A DNA stretch of 64,000 nt from Brevibacillus choshinensis (GTDB lineage Bacteria > Bacillota > Bacilli > Brevibacillales > Brevibacillaceae). The notes beneath the pieces were generated by a model. The model did no database searches, had not been told where the DNA came from, and was given only the letters and a program-made list of their open reading frames with translations. The stretch lies in contig NZ_LJJB01000007.1 in NCBI RefSeq assembly GCF_001420695.1, positions 1,790,990 through 1,854,989 on the forward strand. Reading direction: 5' to 3'. The first letter of the stretch is position 1; each line of letters opens with the position of its first letter. Shown piece after piece: positions 36,018 to 43,680 of this stretch. Both the position numbers and the translations under genes were made by a program.

Positions 36018-36989
36018 TCAAACGGATGGAATTTTCCTCCTGCCTGTTTCTCGCGCAGCCACGCGGTAGCCAAGCTGTTTTCTCTGAAAATGATTGTTTC
36101 GGATCAGAGCAAAAATGACGAGCAAGGTACCGTAAAATTCAAACATACTGATCTCGTAGCCCTGAAAAGACATCAGGATAAAGGTAGTGACCGGGACCAG
36201 GTTGATAAATAAAATGCCGTTTAACGGAGTCAGCGCTTTGATGCCAGCATTCCAGCTCAAGAGGGCGGCGAGTCCAGGCAAAAGGACCATGAAGGCCATT
36301 TCATATTTGATGGACACCACGCTTTCCCAGGTCGGGACGGGAATCCACTGAAAAAGGGACGCGATCGCAATCACCACGAAAGAAACCGCAGTTCCCAATA
36401 AACACGTCAACGTCGAATAACGCAGAGTTGACCAACTGCTAAAATGCCCTCCGCCGATGGAGTATATGACCCACCCTATCACACCGGCAAAAATCAGCAG
36501 CAACGGGAAAAGCTGTTCGCTCGCCGTGGTGAAGAAGGCCAAGTTCCCATTCGTAATCACAAGCAATGCGCCAGCCAAGGCGATGGCGATGCTGGTTAGC
36601 GTATAGGAGGGGGGGAGTTTTTTGGTGGTGACGGACAACAGGAGGATGGAGATCATCGGCATGAGAACTTCCATGATGGATGCGGCGATGATGCCTGCCT
36701 CGCCCATGAGATGCTGTCCCAGGAAGACCCCCATGTTGTAGACTGTAAATGCCATCGTTCCAAAGAACACCAAAGCCCTCCCGCGCCCCTCAAAGCGAAA
36801 GGCAGACAAGCCCTCCTTTACCCAAAGCAGGCCACACAGAATGACCGTAACGAAGAAATAGCGAAGAAACGAGAAGTAGAAAGGATCAACCTGCTGCAGA
36901 GCGATGTGGGCAACTGGAAACATCGCTCCCCACGACACGCTTGCGATCATGCATAAGATTGATCCTATGATGATTTGTTTGTTTTTCAT
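36018..36989 (-). CDS. EamA/DMT family transporter
   Basis: A 323-residue membrane protein with ten hydrophobic segments in two EamA repeats (WGAMFPVAHIALQQVDPFYF near the start, GLAALLSWNAGIKALTPLNG in the second half). DMT exporters move amino acids, metabolites or drugs out of the cell. GGGAG precedes its ATG. It diverges from a LysR gene with a T-N11-A site between them, so it is the likely LysR target. Confidence 0.9.
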   Translation of the reverse strand: MKNKQIIIGSILCMIASVSWGAMFPVAHIALQQVDPFYFSFLRYFFVTVILCGLLWVKEGLSAFRFEGRGRALVFFGTMAFTVYNMGVFLGQHLMGEAGIIAASIMEVLMPMISILLLSVTTKKLPPSYTLTSIAIALAGALLVITNGNLAFFTTASEQLFPLLLIFAGVIGWVIYSIGGGHFSSWSTLRYSTLTCLLGTAVSFVVIAIASLFQWIPVPTWESVVSIKYEMAFMVLLPGLAALLSWNAGIKALTPLNGILFINLVPVTTFILMSFQGYEISMFEFYGTLLVIFALIRNNHFQRKQLGYRVAARETGRRKIPSV

Positions 36990-37071
36990 GTAAAAGCTCT
37001 CCCTTTCAATTTAAAGCTGATTATTGATTCCTTCCAAATCATAAGGGATGGAAAAAAGATAGTATAATGAT

Positions 37072-37092
37072 TGATAATAACTTTATGTATCA
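37072..37092. promoter_or_regulatory. LysR-type binding site (T-N11-A)
   Basis: TGATA-N11-TATCA is a perfect LysR-type dyad in the 166-nt space between the divergent exporter and regulator genes, next to a TATAAT-like box. Confidence 0.65.
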
Positions 37093-37155
37093 CTTTTGGT
37101 GATGGATAAAGACAAGAGACCTCCCATGGGGGGGAAGCATGAGGAGAGGGAACAG

Positions 37156-38025
37156 GTGGAGCTGAACGATTTGAAGATTTTCCAAATGGTGGCCACACTA
37201 GGCAGTGTGAGCAAGGCAGCATCCGAGCTGAGCTACGTTCAATCCAACGTAACGGCCAGAATCAAGCTGCTGGAAAAAGAGCTGGGGACGCCGTTGTTTT
37301 ATCGAAATAAGCGAGGAATGACACTGAATACAGAAGGGAGGAGACTGCTGGAATTCTCACGGGAAATCCTATTGAAAATGGATGACATGTATCGTTATTT
37401 CCATCAAACGTCCGTGCCTTCTGGGGTCCTTGCAATCGGGATGGTTGAAACGATCAATGCACTTCCCGCACTCTTATCCTCTTACTGCGGTCAGTATCCG
37501 CATGTGGATTTATCTCTTAAGGCAGGAGTAACAGAGCATTTGCTTCAGGAGGTTCTGGATGTGGATCTGGACGGAGCGTTCGTCACAGGCCCGATCAACC
37601 ATCCGCTGATTGAACAGGTGCAGGTTTTCCACGAAGAGCTTGTGCTCGTCACCAAAAGCAGCTCCTTCACAGTCAATGACATGACGGGAAAAGCATTGCT
37701 CTTGTATAAAAAAGGCTGTGGGTATCGAGAGAGGCTGGAGAGCTGGATGAAGCTTGCGGGATTAATTCCGAGTAAGGTGATGGAGTTCGGAACGTTTGAC
37801 ACGATCATCGGCGGAGTCGCTGCAGGAATCGGAATCAGCATTTTGCCGAAATCATCGGTGAGCCGCCTGGCTGAAAGCGGGACGATTCATCTTCATCGGG
37901 TACCGGAACCTTATCAGGAAGTGACCACGGTTTTCATACGCAGACAGGATGCCGTGATCACGAGCACGATGCAGTCGTTCCTGGACGAGATCAGCCAGCA
38001 AAAGATCATTACATGCAAGCACTAA
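37156..38025 (+). CDS. LysR family transcriptional regulator
   Basis: A 289-residue LysR regulator. The winged helix-turn-helix (LKIFQMVATLGSVSKAASEL, then QSNVTARIKLLEKELG) is followed from ~residue 88 by the co-inducer domain. The start is taken as GTG 37156, preceded by GAGGAGAGGG and giving the canonical ELNDLKIF beginning; an upstream frame from 37096 adds a charged leader covering that site. It probably controls the divergent EamA exporter and itself. Confidence 0.9.
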   Translation: MELNDLKIFQMVATLGSVSKAASELSYVQSNVTARIKLLEKELGTPLFYRNKRGMTLNTEGRRLLEFSREILLKMDDMYRYFHQTSVPSGVLAIGMVETINALPALLSSYCGQYPHVDLSLKAGVTEHLLQEVLDVDLDGAFVTGPINHPLIEQVQVFHEELVLVTKSSSFTVNDMTGKALLLYKKGCGYRERLESWMKLAGLIPSKVMEFGTFDTIIGGVAAGIGISILPKSSVSRLAESGTIHLHRVPEPYQEVTTVFIRRQDAVITSTMQSFLDEISQQKIITCKH

Positions 38026-38055
38026 TTTTCTGAAGGGAAAAGCCTGCCCCCTTCG

Positions 38056-38124
38056 CTAGCGGTTCGATAATTCAATAAACTAAGCCAGTCTAACACTTTA
38101 TTATCGTGTTTTGACTGGCTTTTT
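38056..38124 (+). repeat. Dispersed repeat, copy 2, with terminator
   Basis: CTAGCGGTTCGATAATTCAA is followed by a hairpin in which AAGCCAGTC pairs with GACTGGCTT, then a T run. It serves as the LysR gene's terminator. A partial right-half copy (CAGTCTAATACTTTATTTTC) lies at 38209-38228. Confidence 0.7.
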
Positions 38125-38240
38125 GTACGGTAGGATTGAATAGTGTAATACTTATTTTTCTAAGGTAAGTGCTTTTCTTATGAAGATTTTGCGTAAAATC
38201 AACGACATCAGTCTAATACTTTATTTTCATTGAACAATAT

Positions 38241-38333
38241 GCTGCTGTTCGAAGGATCGCGAAGGAAATGGGATACCAACGAGTCATCACTTATACACTA
38301 GAGGGCGAGTCCGGAGTCTCCTTAAAAGCATGA
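38241..38333 (+). pseudogene. XF1762-family protein relic
   Basis: The frame reads AAVRRIAKEMGYQRVITYTL then EGESGVSLKA and a stop. It matches the middle of the phage/plasmid-associated XF1762 family (A-x-R-x-MGY-x-R-x-ITYTL-x-xE-x-G-x-SL-x-A). No start or flanking homology remains, so it is a short remnant of mobile DNA. Confidence 0.55.
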
Positions 38334-38397
38334 GGCTTCCACTTCATTCATGAATTGCTTCAGTTGTGCAGCAATTTGTCTAACTGTGCAGAGATAA

Positions 38398-38470
38398 TAA
38401 AGTTTTAGACCGATTAAAGTATTAGACTGGATAACAAAGTATTAGATTGGCATTCAACTAACGGGCAGAT
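38398..38470. repeat. Repeat-derived palindromic debris
   Basis: AAAGTATTAGACTGG and AAAGTATTAGATTGG occur in tandem. They are the reverse complement of the AGTCTAATACTTT segment at 38210-38222, so the two stretches can pair across the XF1762 relic. ACTAACGGG, the left end of the dispersed repeat, follows at 38457. The rest of 38334-38599 holds nothing recognisable. Confidence 0.5.
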
Positions 38471-38599
38471 TTACTCAACAACGGGCACGAAAGAACGGCT
38501 GATTAAACGGGCTCATGCAAGGTTATTCGTTCGTTTCCGATGTCACAAATCAGAGCCTTACGTTGTTATATGTGCAAAACGTAAAGGAGCTGAGGAAAG

Positions 38600-39787
38600 A
38601 TGAACGACTTGACATGCATCATCATCGGAGGCGGCCATGCAGGGCTTCATTCGCTCAAAGCAATAAAGGAAACGACCCGGGGCATGGCGAACGGACGGCG
38701 GATTCGGTTTGTTCTGTTCGACAAGCAGCCCGGTCATGTGCGCAAAGTGTTGTTGTTCCGGCCGGCCACGAGCGGGGAAGAGATTATGATTCCCTGGACG
38801 CATTATTTATCAGAAGGAGTCGAATTCGTGCAAGGTACGGTTACGTCCGTGGACAGTGGGGAAAAACGGATTCGTTATACCGATGCGCATGGAAATGATG
38901 CCCGAATTCATTATGACCTTTTAGTCGTGGCAGTCGGCAGCATCGTTCGGCGACCGGATCCCGATCAGGGTGGCATCGCCTTGACCGACCCGCAAGCCGC
39001 AGCGGACATCCGGGAGCGCTGGAGCGCCAACCTGCGTAAGGCTGCAGGCGAGACGAATCCTGAAGAACGCAAACGCTTGTTGACGCTCGCGGTTGTGGGA
39101 GCGGGTATCAGCGGCATCGAGACTTCTGCCGAACTGGCGCTCGCGATGCGGGAGGAAGCGTCGGCGCTGGGGCTGAATCCATTCGAAACCTCCGTCTATT
39201 TGCTGAATGCGCAGGAGCGGCTGTTCCCCGGAGGGCCGGAGAAAGTAGGACGGATGTTGGAACTGACGCTCAGCGAATGTGGAGTGACAGTGCTTCACAA
39301 TCGCAAGGCGATGCGGGAGGAAGCAGGAGTGGTGACGCTCAGCAATGGCGAAAGTCTGGCGGTTGGCCTAAGTATATGGACAATTGGTCTGATACCGAAT
39401 CCGGCCCTTCGCAGCATGGGCTTGCCGCTTACTCCTGAAGGTCAAGTGTTGGTGGATGAATGCTATCGCGTCAAAGGGGCGCCGGGCGTATACAGCATTG
39501 GTGACTGTGCGAGAATCGTCGATCCGAGAACCGGCAAGGCGGATCAGATGAGGTGCGGAGAAGGTGTGATACAGGCGGATCGACTGGGAAAAATCGTGAT
39601 GGCCGATCTGGAGGGCCGCCCCGCACCGGTTCATAAATCGGTACCGTTGGATTTCTTCTGCATAGGCCTGGGGGAAAATCGCGGATTGGTATGGGGGCGC
39701 AAATGGGGACTTAATATGATTATAACGGGAAAGCCTGCGTGGAAATTCAGGAATCTGGCATGGGATGGAGGCAGTATGCTACGATAA
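38600..39787 (+). CDS. FAD-dependent NADH dehydrogenase-like oxidoreductase
   Basis: A 395-residue two-dinucleotide-binding flavoprotein. GGGHAGLHSLK (~residue 10) binds FAD and VVGAGISGIETSAELA (~165) binds NAD(P)H; the IGDCARI motif (~298) closes the FAD site. It resembles the Ndh-2/AIF/FSP1-like group that reduces quinones or other acceptors. It is 57 nt upstream of an ECF41-like sigma factor gene, and such sigma factors are usually paired with oxidoreductase or decarboxylase genes that they regulate. GC-rich codon use differs somewhat from the surrounding AT-rich DNA. Confidence 0.88.
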   Translation: MNDLTCIIIGGGHAGLHSLKAIKETTRGMANGRRIRFVLFDKQPGHVRKVLLFRPATSGEEIMIPWTHYLSEGVEFVQGTVTSVDSGEKRIRYTDAHGNDARIHYDLLVVAVGSIVRRPDPDQGGIALTDPQAAADIRERWSANLRKAAGETNPEERKRLLTLAVVGAGISGIETSAELALAMREEASALGLNPFETSVYLLNAQERLFPGGPEKVGRMLELTLSECGVTVLHNRKAMREEAGVVTLSNGESLAVGLSIWTIGLIPNPALRSMGLPLTPEGQVLVDECYRVKGAPGVYSIGDCARIVDPRTGKADQMRCGEGVIQADRLGKIVMADLEGRPAPVHKSVPLDFFCIGLGENRGLVWGRKWGLNMIITGKPAWKFRNLAWDGGSMLR

Positions 39788-39844
39788 AAACAAAGTGACC
39801 AATATTGCAATATTTCTAACAGCCTGGAAAAGGAGAAACGGCGA

Positions 39845-40708
39845 ATGGAAGAACTGTACAATCAATATAGAGCGCTGCTGTTCATGCTGGCTTATCAGCT
39901 GACAGGCTCTGCGGTAGACGCGGAAGATGCGGTGCAGGACGTGTTTTTTAAGTCGTTCGACGTACATCCTGAACGTTTGGAGAAACCGAAGGCGTATTTG
40001 TGCAAAATGGTAACCAATCACTGCCTCAATCTGCAGAAGTCGGCGCGAAAGAAGAGGGAAATGTATGTCGGTCCGTGGCTCCCCGAACCGATTCGGACGC
40101 CCGAGGCGGATACGCTCGAGACGACGGTCGTCCGCCGCGATCTGCTGTCTTACGCCATGCTCGTAGTGTTGGAGAGGCTGACGCCGACAGAGCGGGCGGT
40201 TTTCGTCCTGCGGGAGGCGCTGGGCTTCGATTATCCCGAAATAGCTGAACTGCTCGGCAAGCAAGAGGCGAATTGCCGCAAGCTGATGAGTCGGGCAAGA
40301 AGCAAGATGGAAATATCCGAGGAGGAGCCGGTCGCGGCCGAAGCGGTCGAATTGGAATGGGTCAGCCGGTTCCTCACATCCCTCGAGCAAGGGAACGTCG
40401 ATCATGTGCTGTCTCTGTTGACCGAAGACGTCATGCTCGTCGCCGACGGAGGCGGAAAAGTAATCGCGTTCAAGCATCCGGTACAAACGCGCGACCACGT
40501 GGCCCGAGTCCTGCTCGACGGGTTCCATGGCAAAGGGCCCTATAATCATGGAAAACTTCACTTCGAGGCTGCCCCTCTGAACGGTGAGACCGGTATCGTA
40601 ATCCGTTTTGGGGACAAAACCGTGGCTGCTATATTTTTACAACTCCGACGCGGAAAGCTTGCCAGAATGTATGCCGTACGAAACCCGGATAAGCTTGACC
40701 GGGTTTAG
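39845..40708 (+). CDS. ECF41/SigJ-type RNA polymerase sigma factor
   Basis: A 287-residue sigma-70-family factor. Sigma region 2 (QYRALLFMLAYQLTGSAVDA, EDAVQDVF) and region 4 (LTPTERAVFVLREALGFDYP) are followed by a SnoaL-like C-terminal domain of ~110 residues. This fused domain replaces a separate anti-sigma factor in ECF41 proteins and modulates activity. It is coupled to the upstream flavoprotein, its likely target. AAAAGGAG precedes the ATG. Confidence 0.9.
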   Translation: MEELYNQYRALLFMLAYQLTGSAVDAEDAVQDVFFKSFDVHPERLEKPKAYLCKMVTNHCLNLQKSARKKREMYVGPWLPEPIRTPEADTLETTVVRRDLLSYAMLVVLERLTPTERAVFVLREALGFDYPEIAELLGKQEANCRKLMSRARSKMEISEEEPVAAEAVELEWVSRFLTSLEQGNVDHVLSLLTEDVMLVADGGGKVIAFKHPVQTRDHVARVLLDGFHGKGPYNHGKLHFEAAPLNGETGIVIRFGDKTVAAIFLQLRRGKLARMYAVRNPDKLDRV

Positions 40709-40776
40709 GTAGTCGAATGCAGATTTTTCAAAGCATTCCAAGTCCCCTTTCATTTTGATGAACATTACAACATTGG

Positions 40777-40843
40777 ACTAACGGGTATCGATAGCGAAAC
40801 CAACACAAGCAAAGGCTGCCGGTAGTATTACGGGCAGCCTTTG
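40777..40843 (+). repeat. Dispersed repeat, copy 3, with terminator
   Basis: ACTAACGGGTATCGATAGCG followed by AAAGGCTGCC...GGCAGCCTTT (40811-40842), a good terminator for the sigma factor gene. Confidence 0.8.
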
Positions 40844-40925
40844 CATATCTCTAACGAAAATAATTTAAAAAGGAACGTATTTAACACAAGCTCAATTATG
40901 TTAAATAGGTGCTACTTACAAAAAA

Positions 40926-40950
40926 ATGGGCAGCTTATAAAGCCGCCCAT
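40926..40950 (-). terminator. Terminator of micro-ORF A
   Basis: ATGGGCGGCTT and AAGCTGCCCAT form an 11-bp stem (one mismatch) on the minus strand, followed by a seven-T run, 13 nt after the stop codon of the micro-ORF at 40964-41044. Confidence 0.75.
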
Positions 40951-40963
40951 GAACATAGAAAAA

Positions 40964-41044
40964 TTAATCGCAGGTGCAAGCAACAATAGTTAAAAGGACG
41001 AACAGAACCAAGGTTAAAGCAAAGTTATCTTCAAAAAAGGACAT
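40964..41044 (-). CDS. YjcZ-like 26-residue membrane peptide, paralogue A
   Basis: A 26-residue peptide: start MSFFEDNFAL, one membrane helix TLVLFVLLTIVA and end CTCD. AGGGGTGATC lies upstream of the ATG. It shares size and the LVLFVLL-x-IV pattern with YjcZ-type sporulation peptides. Two paralogues lie at 48360-48449 and 50070-50150 with the same ribosome site and a Cys-x-Cys tail. On the minus strand CATATGTTA about 40 nt upstream resembles the -10 of mother-cell sigma factors (CATANNNTA). Expression late in sporulation is inferred. Confidence 0.75.
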   Translation of the reverse strand: MSFFEDNFALTLVLFVLLTIVACTCD

Positions 41045-41197
41045 CTAGATCACCCCTTAATGAGATTGAGGAAAACCCTCAAACTTAACATATGTATTAA
41101 AGCGAACATTGTAAGGGTGTTAGCGTACAAAATAAAAATTTTGGGCTTTAAGCATAATCTTATCTGTAATTTACACATTGCTCAATACGAATAAAAA

Positions 41198-41225
41198 AAC
41201 ACCGAGTCCATTCAGGCTCGGTGTT
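41198..41225 (-). terminator. Terminator of the 28-residue micro-ORF
   Basis: AACACCGAG and CTCGGTGTT form a 9-bp stem; on the minus strand it is followed by a run of seven T. It ends the micro-ORF at 41246-41332. Confidence 0.75.
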
Positions 41226-41245
41226 CAAAGGAAAGATTATAAGGA

Positions 41246-41332
41246 TTAGTGGTGGAAAAGTGAACCCAAGGCATTAAAAATAATTTGAAGATGAAAAATT
41301 GTTCCCCAAAATAACTGTTCAATAAAATTCAT
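41246..41332 (-). CDS. Small hydrophobic peptide of 28 residues
   Basis: An ATG with a near-perfect TAAGAGGAGG site opens a 28-residue frame: MNFIEQLFWGTIFHLQ, then IIFNALGSLFHH. It is one amphipathic or membrane-inserted helix with a His pair at the end. A clean terminator follows 20 nt downstream. No family recognised. Strong signals on both sides argue that it is a real gene, perhaps a sporulation or stress peptide. Confidence 0.6.
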   Translation of the reverse strand: MNFIEQLFWGTIFHLQIIFNALGSLFHH

Positions 41333-41511
41333 TTAAAAATCCTCCTCTTATACTGTTATCTATTTCGGTTTTTATTATAGAAAAGCGAAAAACCACTGTG
41401 CACTAACTAAAGTTGGGTTGATTTATCAAAATGTGTAGGGAGATAAATGCCCACGATCACACAATAAGGTTTAAAATTGTATGTAACAAATTGGGCAGGA
41501 AGTGATAAAAG

Positions 41512-41981
41512 GTGAATAACTTGATCCAACTATCAAGGGTATACCAACTTTCACTCGAATGTGGTGTTCTACGGAAAAAAGATATTATTAACTGGTGTGA
41601 CAGGGTCATTGAATCAAGAGATACATTCCCTTATGAAATTATTGAGGTTTCTTTAATGGCATCATCCGAAACGGACACAAACTAGTACTTTCGATAATCC
41701 AATATAAGAACCAATGCTGTAATTTGACATTAGAAGAAGGCATCAGTTGTACTGAAAAATTGATTGTACAAACGAAACTATGGGATTATTATAATTTTAG
41801 ATCGCTTTATTTATTGGGAGACGATTACGACCTGGCAAAAGACTGTGTCATGTATAGTATGCAAGAAATTACGGAGAAATTTTCTGAAGAAATGGCGGCG
41901 TTTAGACAGTTTTCGAGTGATCTTATAATGATACATCAGGAAGTTCTTGGTGTTGAGTGGACAATGAAAACCCTGATTTAA
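41512..41981 (+). pseudogene. Hypothetical protein gene split by a frameshift
   Basis: From GTG 41512 (GGAAG upstream) a 57-residue frame runs to TAG 41683. The next frame continues without a gap as LVLSIIQYKNQCCNLTLEEG to the stop at 41979-41981. Together they give ~155 residues of acidic, soluble protein. A single missing base near 41680 explains the break. Size and composition resemble small immunity-type proteins, but no family is identified. Confidence 0.55.
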
Positions 41982-42018
41982 CTTATTAGTTATTATGATA
42001 AATGCCTAAAAAACGATA

Positions 42019-42286
42019 TCAACGGTTACGTGGTGCCAATTCTTCTGGGAGCTTGTTTTTCAAAGCAACAATGATTCGAACTCTCTCTTCGGGATGGTTG
42101 GCAAGAATGTAAAGGATCTCAACAGGTACCGATTTATTTTGAGCAACCCAAAAAGACATGTCTGGATAATTTTGAATGATTTCATTCCAAACATCCAGTG
42201 GGGCTTCATCCCAAAACTGCACGAAGATATTCCTCAGGATTTTCACTCGTTCTCAGTCTTATAAATTCTTCAGCAGATGTAATCAC
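42019..42286 (-). pseudogene. LRV/HEAT-like repeat protein relic with frameshift
   Basis: The minus-strand frame contains WVAQNKSVPVEILYILANHP and VRIIVALKNKLPEELA, the VA-x-N-x-x-x-P-x-E-x-L pattern of leucine-rich-variant repeats. Its natural N-terminus (ITSAEEFIRLRTSENPEEYL) is in another frame upstream, from a GTG at 42286, broken at a GTTTTGGG run. The C-terminus stops abruptly. A decayed gene, possibly an immunity or regulatory protein. Confidence 0.55.
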
Positions 42287-42466
42287 TTAATCAGTCCTGT
42301 ACTAGATGATTTTGGGATTATCTTACAACAATGCCGTTGAAAAATCATTAGCTTAACAAAACATTACTTATGATAAATGCGGGAAGAGCATGAATAGAGG
42401 TATCCAGTTTCCAAAAATCCATGCTCTTTCCTGCAAACAGAGAGATGCAGCACAGTTATAGGTTCA

Positions 42467-43165
42467 TTATTCTAGCAATCCCAGTTCTTCGTAAACTTTA
42501 ATTGTGACGACACCGTTCTGAGGCATGTGACGGTCGCGTTGAAATTTTTTAAGAGCAGCAGTTGTATTTGAGCGATACTTGCCGTCACATAAACCTTTGA
42601 AGTATCCGGCGCTTTTCAAACGGGATTGAATCAGTTGAACATCTCCACCGACATCTCCTTCCGCCAAATCTCTCGGATTATGACTCGGATGCCCCAATAC
42701 ATGCCCATAAATCGTAACTTTGGATCCGAGTGGAACCATATCGAATAATTCAATGACGTCACTGTTGCGCATGCGGATACAACCGTGGCTTAGATGTTGT
42801 CCAATAGAATATGGTTTGTTCGTGCCATGAATGCCGTAAATTCCCCAAGGGACGTTTAATCCTAGCCACCGTGGGCCGAATTCTGGTCCCCAATTTTTAC
42901 CTTTGTATATCACTTTGTATTCTCCAACAGGGGTAGGCGTAGATGGGTTCCCAACAGCAATCGGATAAACTTTTATGGGTTGACCTTGTTTCCGCACAAT
43001 TAATTGGTGTTTGGAGGGGTGAACATCAATGGAAAAGACCCCTTGTTCAACAACAATTGGCAACGACGAATCCGCATAGGCAAGTTGGTATTTGAAGAGC
43101 GTGAGCAACATGAGAAAAATTGAGGCAACGATTCGAAGGATATAAGAATGCATACTTTGATTCAA
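42467..43165 (-). CDS. L,D-transpeptidase with peptidoglycan-binding domain
   Basis: A 232-residue secreted enzyme. An N-terminal signal segment ends near AYADS (~33). The YkuD catalytic core shows GIHGTNKPYSIGQHLSHGCI (~115-134), with His and the nucleophile Cys in SHGCIRM. A C-terminal peptidoglycan-binding repeat (DVQLIQSRLKSAGYFKG) follows. It forms 3-3 crosslinks in cell wall or spore cortex. Start is a TTG at 43165 or the ATG four codons later; neither has a strong ribosome site. An inverted repeat (42382-42431) follows the stop. Confidence 0.9.
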   Translation of the reverse strand: MNQSMHSYILRIVASIFLMLLTLFKYQLAYADSSLPIVVEQGVFSIDVHPSKHQLIVRKQGQPIKVYPIAVGNPSTPTPVGEYKVIYKGKNWGPEFGPRWLGLNVPWGIYGIHGTNKPYSIGQHLSHGCIRMRNSDVIELFDMVPLGSKVTIYGHVLGHPSHNPRDLAEGDVGGDVQLIQSRLKSAGYFKGLCDGKYRSNTTAALKKFQRDRHMPQNGVVTIKVYEELGLLE

Positions 43166-43347
43166 TATTAATCACTACTTTTTCCGATTATGATTTGAAT
43201 CCACACTTTATCATGTGCAACCAACACAACTTATATTTAAACATCATTAATAATAACTACGTCTGGAGTTATGCACATTTAGAGTCAACCGGAGTTAAAA
43301 TCATCGAAACGTCTGCGGAAACAATAAGCTACAGTCGTCTACTTAAA

Positions 43348-43416
43348 GCTAACGGGGTTCGATAGCTTAGCAAAACTTCAGAGGCGAGGCTGCTGGAGAT
43401 TATCCGGCAGCCTCGG
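43348..43416 (+). repeat. Dispersed repeat, copy 4, with hairpin
   Basis: GCTAACGGGGTTCGATAGCT then CGAGGCTGCTGG paired with CCGGCAGCCTCG (43385-43415). It lies upstream of the divergent L,D-transpeptidase gene, so it does not terminate any called plus-strand gene. Confidence 0.75.
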
Positions 43417-43484
43417 CTAGCTTATCGGCCAGAATAAAGGAGATTAGTAGGAGAAATTGATGGGAAAAATAATGGGGTGAAAAC

Positions 43485-43586
43485 ATGTATTGTCCATTCT
43501 GCTTTCCTGAAAGAGATAATGAACAAAGCATCGTTCTTAGTAACGTATATTGCTTATACATTCAAAAACAATTTCGACAAGAGTGA
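43485..43586 (+). pseudogene. HIT-family hydrolase N-terminal relic
   Basis: GGGGTGA precedes an ATG and MYCPFCFPERDNEQSIVLSN, VYCLYIQKQ, then a stop. This is the zinc-binding N-terminus of HIT-domain proteins (CPFC-x-PE-x-D-x-EQ). The nucleotide-binding HxHxH part is absent. Only 33 codons remain. Confidence 0.6.
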
Positions 43587-43646
43587 ATTCAATAAAGGTA
43601 TGTAAGAGTTTACATGGAAAATTGCACGATAGTGCCTTAACGCATG

Positions 43647-43672
43647 AAAAGCCACCGAGGAAGGTGGCTTTT
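43647..43672. terminator. Bidirectional terminator
   Basis: AAAAGCCACC-N6-GGTGGCTTTT, a perfect 10-bp stem with A and T tracts on its two sides. It ends the LuxR gene on the minus strand (stop at 43681). Confidence 0.85.
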
Positions 43673-43680
43673 GCATTCCG

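Noticed and set aside
43120-43365. 81-codon plus-strand frame
   Set aside because: Overlaps the L,D-transpeptidase start and runs into repeat copy 4; no ribosome site.
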